64,000 bases of DNA from Acanthaster planci (lineage: Eukaryota > Echinodermata > Asteroidea > Valvatida > Acanthasteridae): NCBI RefSeq assembly GCF_001949145.1, contig NW_019091403.1:1444765-1508764 (forward strand), in the 5' to 3' direction. Shown here in pieces: positions 1 through 13,300 of this stretch. The notes beneath the pieces are model-generated. The model was not told the origin of the DNA, did no database searches, and was given only the letters and a program-made list of their open reading frames with translations. A program made the position numbers and the translations under genes. Each line of letters opens with the position of its first letter. Position 1 is the stretch's first letter.

Positions 1-1374
1 CTAGTGGATAAGTTCCTGCCATAAAATGATAACAAGATTCCTCTTTTTTTCCATACAGCTAAAGTAAAAACAAGAAACATGTGTCACAACCTTTTGAAGC
101 CATAACATGAAAAAGTTCTCCCTTTCTTTAAAGTAAAATAACTTAGTATCATTTGTTCGCTGATAAAATGTAAGTGGCAAACAAATTGTGGTTAAGAAAT
201 CCGAAATCCATGCAAGGGATGTGGGTTTCCTTATGAGGATGTTTTGGAATATATCAACGATTCTTATCTTGGGCTAAAAAATGTTTGGAGTGGAAGGAAG
301 ATCTGTCATTTGGCTGTCTGAAAATGACAGGAAAAAGCATTAATGGTTGTTTTATGAGCTGGTATTGTCAGATATAAATTCCATATGTGCCCTTAGGAAA
401 CAGATCACTGGTTTGAGGTGTTAGGAGTGAGATTAGGAGATGAATAAAACATGTACATGTACAAACCATCAAGCAGAACATGTATTACCATGACAATAAT
501 CAAATACAGGAACTTTTCAGGACTTTTAAGAGCTAACAACAAATGAGTGTGAAACACTTGCACTAGTTTTTTTGTATAAAAGTAGTGAAACCATAATGAT
601 TAAACAAATAAAAATCTATGATTATGAGTTAAAAAATCCTAAAACATGAGGAAAAAAATACTGAATAAATCAGATTGCAAGAATGTTTGTGCATTGCCTG
701 TGTTGGAGAAACTGTCCGGAATTGCTGTCATTTTTCAAATTGAATTTTGTCCTTCACTGAATGATACAATGGTATGTACAAGATAATATTAGCCCTTTCT
801 GAAAACATCTAGTCCCTTGATACCTCTTGGTTTGGACTCAGATTCCTCCATGATTACCAGGACATAAATATTCTTGAAAATTCCAGTTGAAAAGTGCTCA
901 ACAAAGAAGTGAATCTTGTAAATTTCAAATTAAAAAAAATATGTGACGAAAAGAGCAACAGCATATTCAAATATTTAGCTTAACTGGTTACATTTTTTTT
1001 TATTTGAGAATCAGTGGCTCTCTGAAAAGTTTACTAGCAAACAGTCCCTCATACTAGAATTCTGGTCTGTCAACTAAAAGTCAGTGGTTGTATGCTGTAG
1101 TGGATGTGATTAATATCTATGGTGAATTGATTTCACCAAACGGTTCCTGTTTCCTTTCCCATTCTAGGTTACTGTCTGAAAATGTTCCACCCTCTAGAAA
1201 CCACACAATTTCAAAAACATTGATCTTCAAGAAGATCAATGTTTTTATCCAAGTGGAAAGCTATCCAAGTGCAAAGCTTTCTGCAAAGGGTACCCAACAA
1301 TACTTGTGCCCATCCCTGTATGTCCTAGTACTTCCTTTCATTCTTTGAAATAGTCATCTAGTTTTTTTTTTTAC
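1..1374. other. AT-rich sequence with no gene seen (TEX11 intron)
   Basis: The TEX11 reading frame leaves exon 28 through a gtaaaa donor at 1374, so the next exon must lie left of the window. Nothing here encodes the conserved segment expected next in this family. Apart from the hairpin at 1213, I see nothing distinctive. Confidence 0.6.
1213..1246. repeat. Perfect hairpin, 16-bp arms, 2-nt loop
   Basis: The left arm aaaaacattgatcttc is followed by aa and then its exact reverse complement. It lies intronic to, or beyond, the last visible TEX11 exon. It would form a very tight DNA or RNA hairpin. Confidence 0.85.
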
Positions 1375-4300
1375 CTGGTTGTTTTCTATCAAGTTGAGTT
1401 CTGTTATGAAGTGCGTCCATGCTTCCTGTTTACTGGCTGTATCATAACTTGCTCTTACATCCTTGAGACATAGCTCTATTATGCCATGAAGAGCTTTGCT
1501 GTAAACAAAATGTACATTGTAAGTGGAATACACTCATATACAACGTTTATATTATATCAGGAAAAGATTTGGAAATGCTGTAAAAGTATACATCCCCACC
1601 TAAAACAAGTCCAGAATATCAGATAACAAGTTACCTTCTTTCTCCTTTCTTTTCTCTTTGGATTGTTTAATTTTTTCTATAGAATTTTACTGCTGCATTT
1701 CCTTCTATTCCAAAAGAACTCATCCTTCCCTTGAATACTGTGTTCCCTTTGTGGTTTGTTATACATATCCTTTTCATAGAATCCTGGTATACTCCTCTTT
1801 TGTTGGAAATGCACAGATCAAAAGAAATCAAATAACACATGTAGTCATTTCCTTGAATATCATGTTTCTTTTGTGTTTTTTTGGTAGATGTCTATTTATA
1901 GATTCCTGCTACATTCCTCTTTCTTTGGAAATGCATGGATCAAAATAAATCAAATAACCATTACAGACTTTTGTTCAAATAACACATGTAGTCATAAACA
2001 CAGTTTTCAGTCATCAGTTTTCAGTCAGTCAGTTTCACTATAAGTTTTCACATACATGTACCCCAATGAAGGTTAATATTTTAACACAAATGGTTCATAC
2101 TTCACTCTTTATAAGGCTTTGGTCTACATGTATCACTGTGTTTTAAACACTTGGATAAACCAGGGGAAAAACACAGGAAAAGAAACTATGTCGATTGACC
2201 ATGTCAATGGGATATGATAGGAAACCAGGCAGTCACCAGGGTCATTGTTTAGTCATTATCTAAGCTGGGCACTGTTTGGTAAATAACTTCCCCAAAATCT
2301 ACAGCACTTGCATGCATTGGTTTTTGAGAAACTTTCTTTACATTTCTAATCTATTCATTTTCAATGACTAATTGCCACTTTGAGTTTCTCAGATAGCCTT
2401 GGAAAAGTTGCAAAATATCCATCACCACCTGAACAAGTCCAGAAAATCAGTTAACAGGTTGCTTTTTTTCCTCTTTACTCTTCTCTTTGGACTCTTTATT
2501 TCTTTATTTCTTTCATTTCTTCCTTGGATTGTTATTTTTGCTCATAAACTCCTTAAATATCATGTTTCTTTTGTGTTTTTTGTAGATGTCAATTTATAGA
2601 TTCCTGCTACATTCCTTTTTCCTTGGAAATGCATGGATCAAAATAAATCAAATAACCATTACAGACTTTTGTTCAAATAACATTAGTCGTCAACACTGTC
2701 AGTTTTCAGTCATTCAGTTTCTATGTAAATTTTCACATACCCTGATGAAGGTTACTGTTTTAACACAAATGGTTAAGACTTGACTCTTTATAAGGGTTTG
2801 GTCTATTATTGTGTTTTTAAACACTTGGGTAAACCAGGGGGAAAACACAGGAAAAGAAAGGCAGTAATCAGGGTCATTGTTTAATTATCTAAGCAGAGAA
2901 CTGTTTCTTAAATAACTTCACTGGAATGTACAGCCTTTGTATACACTGGTTTTTGAGAAAATTTTCTTACATCTTTAATCTAATGATATCTATTTAATGG
3001 CTATTGCCACTTGAGTTTCTCAGGCTACGTATGTCCCAATTTACAGTTGCACAAAGAACAGAATCTATCTTAGAACTTATTTGAAGGATACATGTAGATC
3101 GCCCATAACAGCAGCTTTTCAACCAAAATGAACCCATACATACATCTTCAAAATGAACCCAAAAGTTCATGCATGGGCAAATTCTATTAGATTTTGTGAT
3201 TAAGAAAAGAAAAGCCTTTGAAGCTAGTGGATTCTCTAAGATTCTGCAAGGTTCTTTAACAAAGGGATCAGAATTGGACTAAGAAAAGTTTTGTTTGGAT
3301 TTCAAAAGTACTCATACAAATTCTTTTTCTTTCCCTCTACCAACACACGAGGGCGGTATTTGAAGTAAATGCAAGAAATCTGGTCTTGAAAAGCTGTGTG
3401 TAACCAGCATGAGTCAGTTTAAAGGCTTAGTGAACAGAACTTGCACAAAATGGGAACTGCTCAAACCATACATATCCACTTACAATTCATACCTAATACT
3501 TTGACCTAATGAACTCCATTTATTTCTTAAATCTCATGTTAATCCATTAAGAAATAAAATAAATTTTTGAAGACCATACAATAACTCAGGATTTAGCAAA
3601 AATTGCCAACCTGCAAAATACTTTATTGAAAAGGCCCCCTCTGAAGTCAGCAATTAAAGAGTAAGTAGCATCACACTTCAACTACAGTCACCTGCATTTA
3701 TTGAGGTCCATCCCATCAGGTTGCTGGAGGTACTTCTGGATGACAACTTGCAGCACTTTCTTGCAGATTGACGAGGGAAGGAAAGGGGGTTCCATGACCA
3801 GGGCTAGGAGAGAAATAGAGAACTTGGCATCTGACTGCTTACAATGGAGAGGTTTAATAAAACTTTATTTAGGGAAAGCTTAAATATGATAGAAGGGGGA
3901 TGTGAGACCAAGTGTCTTGATTTCTGGGTTAGAATTGAACATTGAATAATACTTCCTTCAATTAAGAGCCTATCTAGCTCAAATATATCCCTTGGGGAGA
4001 CTGAGGGTGAAAAATACAGGGTGAAAACAGGCGTTGTGGTGTGTACATACCAGCCATGGTTTCCAATGTCTTGATTTCTGTGGTAGGATTTGACCCAACC
4101 GCCTCCAGGATCCTATCCAACTCAGACACTTCACCTAGATTTGCCACAGCTTCGAACTCATACAGAGTCAACAATATGGATGTTGTTTCCTTGCTGTCAC
4201 TCCCTGAGTAAAAGAAAACTTACAATCACAAAACATGCCTTTGTGGTTAAACAACAAATCAGTATGACCCACAATTCACTTTTTATATCATTAATCAACC

Positions 4301-7300
4301 CTAACAGTCCACAATCCTCCATTTTCAATATGATTTTACATACATCCAAGGGGTATAGGTTTAAGGACTTCATACATGGCTTATGTTAGCTTTGAAAAAG
4401 CATATGCTTTTAAATACGCAAAGACTGGAAACAATTCAGGTTTCTAGATTGTCAACCCTTGTTCTGTGCATGAAGGTAAAGTTTTCTGGCCCTTTCTAAT
4501 CATACACTGTATGATACACAAATTTGAGAGTCAATCTGATGACTGTTAATGATTGATGCCAAGATCTAGCTACATTGTACATCAAGTGCATCAAGGCTGG
4601 TAGATAGATTGTCTTACCTTGTTCTGGGTGAAGTTCCTGATTGATGTCCCTACAGGCTCGGACGTGATCAAGACACAGCTTGAAGGAAGCAAGCTAGCAG
4701 AATGGGACAAACAATTCAGATAGACCGATTGCGCCTGTTAAGTCACATGACCAGTGGTGGGTATTCAATATCAACAAACACACGTTGCTATGGGGTTGAT
4801 ACCCACTATAGGTCATGTGATTTAGTGGCCGCAATCGGTCTATTAAACAGACAATCAAAAGTGAAACTGATGTTGGAATAGTGCAAAAATAATGATTTTA
4901 TCTGCCTCAAGTTGAAGTGCACCCTCACTGGCAAAGTAGAGACAGGCTGATGGGAAGTTTTTCAACCACGCACCGTACGCACGTGAAGACCATACAGTCA
5001 AAATTAATGCATCCAGCGCCAAACACATAAAAACCTGCACATGGATGCAGCGAGTTCCCCAAAAGGACCATAGTCACTACGTGAAGAAACACTTGTTATT
5101 TGCTCAGAGCGGATCATGACAAGTGCAGATTAAATAATGTTAACAGAAAATTCTACTATAGGTTTCATTCTCTAGAGCCAAAACTGATATACAAATGGCA
5201 AACACCGTTGGTAATTGCTGATAAAATTGTTTCTTACCTTATCATCCTGATTCAGCTGTTCTCTAGCCATCTGAAGGGCAGCAGCTGAAGCCATCAACAG
5301 ACAAGTCTTCTGATGAGCAGCGTTATTCTGCTCTGGAGGAAGCAGGTGACTGAACTGAAAAAAAATATATCAGTTGAATCTGTCGGGGTTGAATCTACAA
5401 ATAAAACTATAGCAAGTCACTGGAGAGTGGCAAAATACAACCTCGCAGAACAATGCGCTGAACACAAAATAAACAAGAGAAACATTTTGAATTATTTGAA
5501 AAATAAGAAAACAAGAAGAGATCTAACCTTGCTGCAAATCATGAAGAACTCATGGGTCAAAGTGCTTTTCTCCGTCAACTCCAGAGCCATGTTCCATGCT
5601 GTATGAATACAAATTTGTTTCCATTTCATAATATAAAATTATGTCTTGGTGCAAGGAGTAACAAAGTGTGCAAACTACGTACAGCATAACTGAAACTGCT
5701 TTCTTTAAAAAAAAAAAAGACATTCCAAGCAAAATTCATGCTTAAATTCAGAAGATATGAAATCATTTCCTTACATATTTTCATGAACCAGCGAGCTTCT
5801 TGAGACCATTCAATGTCAACATCATCCTTATCAATTTCCGTGTGTACTGTGTCATAAGCTGAACAAAACAAAAAAGTCCAGTGTTACCTTCCCACCTAAT
5901 CAACAAGTTGACAATTTACATAAAATCTCTTTTCTCAGGGAGGAAATTTCAACAAGATAACAGATCAGATAATCCTCGTCTAATCTCCTTTTCAGTCTCT
6001 AAAATCTGCAGCTTAAACTAAGGGATTCACACATCAAAAAATGATAAAGGAACTCCAGTAATTGAAAACTTATTATCTAAATCTTAAAAACAAACGAGTA
6101 TTCGAAACTAACATATTAGTTTCGAATACTGGTTTGTTTGAAAACAGCATTTGATCTCATGATCTGCGCCAAGATTTCCACTGACTTTACCCTACACCTG
6201 TTCTGCCAGGCTAACCTGTCTTCATGTATGATAAAACTGCATTAGCCTCAGTCCTGCATGCAAATATAGATACCAAAGCATCAGATACAAAACACATGCT
6301 ATATTTCTACAATGGAAATGCAATACTAAGATAAATTATGGCAATAATTCCTTCTGATGGCCTAGTCCTGATAATGTAAGAACAGATTGCAACACTTTTA
6401 ATCTTCAGTCACATAGAAATATTTAAACATATCCAAATTATTCAGTAAATGATGTAGTAATCTGAGAAAGAATTTTTCTCACATTAAAGATATTTTGTTC
6501 AGAATGCAGAGACACAAGTGAATCCTAAATATACCCTGTTGTGTTGATTAAACTCTAGGTGAATGTTTGTGGCACACAGCTCTTTAAAAATTTACTAGCC
6601 ATAAGACTGAAGGCAGTTAATAAGTCAACTCACACATTGTCTTTTCCCTGAGCGGATGTCAGCTGTAATCTTGTCAAGCATCTACAATAGAGGGCAATAT
6701 AATGTCAAACCAGTGCAAATGCTTCAGCCTGTCAACTTCCTGATTGACACGAAACAAAACAAGACTGGTTTCTAGAATACTCCAGTTTGACAGACACTAT
6801 CAGAAATTATGTGCTGTCTTCTTTTTTTTCTCTGATTAATTGATGACATCATCATGACATCATTATACAAACCTCAGTGATGTCAGGATCTGTTGTTGAT
6901 CCTCTGAGTATTGCACCACTTTCTCCAAACATCGCATAGCGATGCTGCGATTGTCTTTCTGCAGAAATAGAACAAAATTATTGAGTAATGAGTAGCTAGA
7001 CAGACCAGACTGAGTATGGTCCCATTGAGACAACTTACCTCCAATGCCATCTCAGCAGCTAGACAGATCAGACCAAGTGGCGTCTCTTTGAGAGAATTCA
7101 CCTCTGATGCCATCTGAGCTGCTAGACAGATCAGACTGAGTACTGTCTCTTTGAGATAACTCACCTCCAATGCCATCTGAGCAGCTAGACAGATCAGACT
7201 GAGTACCGTCTCCTTATTATCGCTACCATCTTCTTGCTTTTCTTCCTTACTGCAATCACACAGTCTCTGAATTGCTTGGGTAGCTGCCAAATAAAAGACA

Positions 7301-10300
7301 CAAACTGTAGTGAAGAGGGCAGGGTAGGTTCCTAACCTGGTAACAGGAATACACTCGGATTTAGCCAAAAGAAAGATTTGTGAATTGATGTCCTCAACAA
7401 CCAGCTCTTACGCCTGGTTTCCATATCGACGCAAGAAATGCAGAGAGCAACGCAATCGAAACACAAACTGCAACGCGGACAAATGAAAACATGCCAAACG
7501 GAGGTGTTTCCAACAATGCAGACAAATGCAAACCAGCTCGCGAACGATCGGCACAGTTGAACCAGGTTCAACTTTGCTGACTGTCTGCGTCGAGCAGCAG
7601 TGGTATCCCCATACAAACACGCATGCTGGCATGAACGGCGTGAAACGATGTCCCTCTCGCTTAGTTCCATGAATTTTGCCCATTTTCGTCTTAATGCTTA
7701 AATATTACACCCAAGTGATCAACCAAAAGCTGATCGTCAATGAAACGCATGAAACTGAAGTAGAGGTTTGGCATCATAAGGCAGTAGAGTCAATCTAAAA
7801 GCAAGTTTTCCGTGAAAAATCACCGAGTTTCGGACACCATTTTACTTCAAGTTTTGGGTAGAACGTCGTCATGCGTTGTCTCTTCCGTTTGCATCTGCGC
7901 CTTCACGTCTTGCTTTCCGTCTGCATTACAAAAAACCAGGCTTTATTCTTGATTTGAAAGAAGCAGAGAGAAAAGAGAGAGACATGATGAATTGAGGGGA
8001 TCTCTTGTTGACTGACCTTCTTCTTCATTTGCTTGCCACAAAGCCACCTTATACAGTATGTACCATGTGAATGGACTGGTTGGATCTAGCTTCTCAGCTT
8101 CTTTCACTGCTTCCAAAGCCTGATGACAACAGTACACAACCAATTCACTTGAATATCATTATGACATTTGTAGGTAAGTTACTAAATAAGGCTTGTGGAA
8201 GTATTTATTTCATTATGACCGTACCTTATCAAGTTGCTGAAGGTTGAGATAGCATGATGCTCTGTTCCTCTGTAGTTTAGCAAGACTTTCATGCTTTGGG
8301 TCTGATCGAGTCAGGAGAGTCAGTGAGCAATTGTACCATGCTAATGCTTCAGCATTATCATCCACCTGCAGAGAAGGAAGAAATGACAAAGATTGAGGGT
8401 ATGCTTGGAATATCTAACTTCAATAATGGCTATGTCCTTGCCTTCCACCTCTGTGGTCCCACATTCGATTTCCAGCCTGGTCTACACATGGATTGGGTTT
8501 TCAGTCCCTACCTGATTTCGTGGGTTTTACCCAAAATATTCCTCTGGGGTTTTTCCTCACACCTGTAAATCTGTACTTGCGTCTAATTTTCTCCTCTAAA
8601 GGTTTCTTCAAGACTCAAAAGCTGCAGTACTTAAGGAATCCTTGGTGTCATTACCAGAAATTAACATAACAATAAAATACTAACAGTCCAGAAGTCCCAT
8701 TTTCAAGAGCAAAGATCCAGCAAACACAGATGGTTTGTCTGGCTCTTGCATATTAATCAGTAACTAATGGATTTATTTGATATGTACCAATTTCAAGTGT
8801 TAAAGTAGGACAACTGGCTTATCGAAGGACAAGAATTTACTACTAACAGTTAGTTTTTGCTCGCAAAAGCAGCCAGTCAATTTTGCCAGTTTTTGGCATA
8901 TTTTGAAATTCCTCTGTCCCATTAGTCTGCATTAACTGATACTCAAAATAAGTTAATTTTCATTTTTTTAAGGATTTGTGATGAACTCCAGGACTTTCAA
9001 GGACTGTACTAGCCCAATGAGGTAAAAGTTCAGAAGAGTAAACCAGGAAACTGACACTGTTTTCATCAACAACATATTTGTTGAAATCTATCTCAAATAC
9101 AACAAACCAAAATCTGTCAGCAACTTGGGCAAATGCAATATCATTTATTCTGCATTTGCTCTAAAAATTGACAGAAAAATATCAGTTTACCTTGGAATTT
9201 ATTTGAAGAATTTTTTTTTACTTACATCGTAGGCACTGGCTGCCTGGTCCCACAGAACAGAGTGAAAATGTCTCTGGTTATTGATGTCAACATCAAAGAC
9301 TGAAGAATGATCTACCATTAAAAATTATCCACACAGATATCAGGAATGGGTAGTTGTGGTTAAAACTACATATGAGTAACTTTATATCATGAAATGTTAT
9401 CAGTTGATGAGAGAGATTTCTCCTAAAATCCTAAAATCTGCATTTGCTTCGCACCTGTTATGCATTCCTCTACAAATGTCTTTGCCTCTGATATCTTCTT
9501 GTTGCTAAGCAACAGCTCTAGATGCTGCAGATACACTCTACCAATGTCAGAGTGTGATGAGAAACAACTTGCCATTTTTTGACAGGAATATAAACTGATG
9601 TCCAGTCTACCAGAGAAACAAAAACGGAAAACAAAAATTGAATTCCATATTCAAAAAAGGGTCCACTGTGGGTACAATCAACACATCCAAAAGAGGGGCT
9701 CTGTCTTTGCTGCCACCTCGGAGTGGCAGAGTGATATGTAATGTGCCACTTCAAATTCCAGCATGCTTCTTAACAACCATACTATCGGCTCAACAGGAAA
9801 TAAAACACTATTTTCTTTATTTAGATTTCCCAGAAAGCTGATAACTTACTTATCATGCTGAGCAAGCATCTTCACTGTATGGACAGCCAGGTTAACACTC
9901 AAGTCAGCATGGCTAATTAGATCATCTACAGCTGAAAACAAAATCAAAATTGAAAATAAAGCATTCCCACTGCCAAGAACAGACTGGTTTTCACAAAACT
10001 CCTCAGACAAAAACCCATGATTGTTACCAATGAACTGACCTCCTCTAATTCGGTTGTCACTGCCATTGACACACAGCAGAATCTTGATCTTAAGATGGAG
10101 GCCTGAGGGATGACTGTGTTCCTGGTAAAAGTTAAGAAGATGGAGATTAGATCTGCTTGAAACAGAAAGCAAACTGTGATTCCACAAATAATGCCACATT
10201 TGTAAGACCTGTAAGATCTTGTTTACATTTAATGTGTTTTGTTTTTAAATGGACTGTTCACTGTATCAGTGGGCATCTTGACTCCCCACACTAAAACCAA

Positions 10301-13300
10301 GTCATCAAACAAACTATACAGGGAAAGTGAACAGGTGTTTATATATTAGGAATATAAGCAAGGAAATTGAGGCAGGTGAGATTTGAACCTAATTTGGATC
10401 TCGATCTTAAAAGAGGGTCAGTCTAAAATCTCAACCACCGCAGTCAACTTCATGTTTACAAATAACACTGTGTGCTTGACATCTTTTTCCTCATGTAATC
10501 AGTTACACTTTCCTGCATGACAAGTTGTCTTTAACACTTACAGCATTAGCCAAACCAACTGCATTCAAAGCTTTCTGACCGTACTGTTCTGGATCCCAGT
10601 CTAGGTAAGTGCTGGCAAGCAAACGTAGAGTCCTAGCCTGTGCAAATACAAGACAAAATGTTTCTTCTTCATGCCTAAGTTGTTTTCAGCTTGATCAGTT
10701 CTGATGAAGCAACTTGTCTTTATTCCTTTCACTATTAACCATTGTTACACGCAACACAGATTTTTGTCTCCCTGGCACATTCTGTTTGGAATCAAAGAGT
10801 ATTAATAAATCCAGACAAGGAATTTCTTAGCTTCTGCAAATGACTGGTAAGATTCTGTATTACCAATATTTTGTATACCTACAGAAATTCTTGGCCTTAA
10901 CCAGGACAGCCATGTAAATTTAATATGTAGAAAGATTACCTGAAATTCTGATTCAATAGGGTGTTCTCCTTTGCCTAACTCAAGACTCTCTCTGCAGTGA
11001 GAAAAACATCAAACCAAGTAAAGTGAATTCAGGTGAAGTCAAGCCTTAGTTAAAAAACTTGAAGGCAGAAATGATAATGAAAAACTGTATGAAAAGCAAG
11101 CGTTCTGTCTGCAATACTGAAAACAATGAGATGTTTCCAGATCAGATTCTGTTTTAGAGCAAGAGAGACACAAGTGCAATATCCACTACACCTTAGCCAT
11201 GCAATAGTAGCTTTGTAATACTTCTTGTCGAAGAGACACACAAAAAGTGCAATATCCACTACACCTTAGCCATGCAATAGTAGCTTTGTAATACTTCTTG
11301 TCTAAGAGAGACACTAGTGCAATATCCACTACACCTTAGCCATGCAATAGTAGCTTTGTAATACTTCTTGTCCAAGAGAGACACAAGTGCAATATCCACT
11401 TTACCTTAGCCACGCAATAGTAGCTTTGTAATGCTTCTTGTCCACACTGTCACAACCAAAGTTATAGCACAGCAGAGCTAGGTAAGAAGACTGACAAAAA
11501 AGCACTAAATGGTAAATTAACAAACAGAACTTGGACATCTTTTCTGAGTAATTTATGTCTTAAAGGTAACAGAACTGAGTGTACAAAAGTATGAGGTAGT
11601 GGATTCAAGTCCAACCTGCATACGAGGTTCTTGATTTTTTTCAAAAGCTCTCAAAAAAGCACAAAGAAAGAAAGAAAGGACAAACCAAAATGTGAAAGTT
11701 CACTCCAACCAAAACACAAATTGCACCAAAAGTGAAATGATTATTCCAAAAGTAAACAGTAGCAGTTGAGATTTACCTCATTCGGTATTTGTGGCAGAAG
11801 TTCTTTGGCTTTTTGAATCCATTCTAACCCAACAGCATGATCATCTTGCATGACAGACTAAAAAAAAAAAGGAAAAACAGATACTGAAACTAACAGGTTT
11901 CTGCACTACAGCATCGAAAAATTAAACATTAGCTCTATAAAATTAAACATTAGCTCTATAAAATTAAACATTAGCTCTACTGCTGGGGGTGTTCAACAAG
12001 TTTCCTTTCCTGCCAGCACTGAATTTTTTTGTACCTATTTGCAATGGCACAATTACAGAAACCAAAATTGATACAACCCGTATCAGGAATATTTCATGGG
12101 CGATACCACAAGTCCAAAAGAGATGACTCAGGATGTTGCAAGCAGAGTTTTTAACAAAAGAAAATGATTACAAATGACAGCAAACTTTTACTGAAAGACT
12201 ATAAGCAAAATGATAATTGACTCAGATTCTGTAAAAGGAAGTAGCTCACCGACTCTGCTTTGGTGACATAAATCTTGAATACTTCTTTGTCCATATCTAT
12301 GTATTGCAGCTGTTCGGCCTCTTTCCATTCATCTGATGAACCAGAAGGAGTAGATTCTAACATCTTCCTCATCTTCTCCAATCCCTGAATAGTGTTGACA
12401 AACAGATTTATTGAAGACAGAATGATGTTTATTTACCAAATTTTTGTTAGTTCTTGCTGAAATATTTTAGATTTCACAAACAATAGCAGAGTAGAATTTT
12501 TTTCTACAACATTCAAGCAGCAAAAAATTTTTTTAAAACATTCATGCAGCCAACAGCTATTCTGCAGAAAATAACCACAATTACAACTGAAAAATTTAAA
12601 TTCCTTTCAAGTTATATGATGTTCCAACATCTCATACTTACATCCATTGCTAAGCTCAAAGACTGGTCCGCCATCATGGGTTTTTGGCAATCTAAAGAAA
12701 GTAATAATAAAGTAGTCAAACACATCATTTTTTGGTGCAATAACTTTATGTTAAATAAAATTTACAAACTGAGTGTGTTCCTGGAATAAACCTGGCAAAC
12801 TTCAAGGCAAATAGCAGAGTGATCTCTGTAAGGAATAGAAAATGTTCCATTCTTTTGAATGATGAAACATTAAACTTCAAGGCAAATAGCAGAGTAAGGA
12901 ATAGAAACTGTTCCATTCTTCTGAATGATGAAACATTTAACTTCAAGGCAAATAGCAGAGTAAGGATTAGAAACTGTGCCATTCTTCTGAATGATGAAAC
13001 ATTAAACTTCAAACTATATGCCACTTCCCTGGGTCTTATTTTTTACCAATTATTTTAGCTCTACAAATGGAAAGAATTGGAAACGTTAAAACTCACCCAG
13101 CCAGGCACGCCCCGTTCCGCCAGCCATCTGAAAAACAAAAACAAAAAAATTGATTGAAACTACCGTTTGCTTTGCATTAAAAGTAATGTAGATGAGCTTT
13201 ATCTGAATAAATGCAGAGTGGCAATTGTCTTAAATAGCTATTTAAGGGCAAAAAGTACTTAGTGAACATACCATTATCCGCTTCTTGAGAAATGCAAATG

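Noticed and set aside
6883-7368. 161-residue open frame on the minus strand as a separate repeat protein
   Set aside because: It is TEX11 exon 18 and its tandem copies read through into intron and the start of exon 19 in another frame; the repeats come from the 63-bp duplication.
7408-7683. Cysteine-rich minus-strand frames at 7332-7683
   Set aside because: They lie within the Harbinger-like element and show no family similarity; open frames here reflect high GC.
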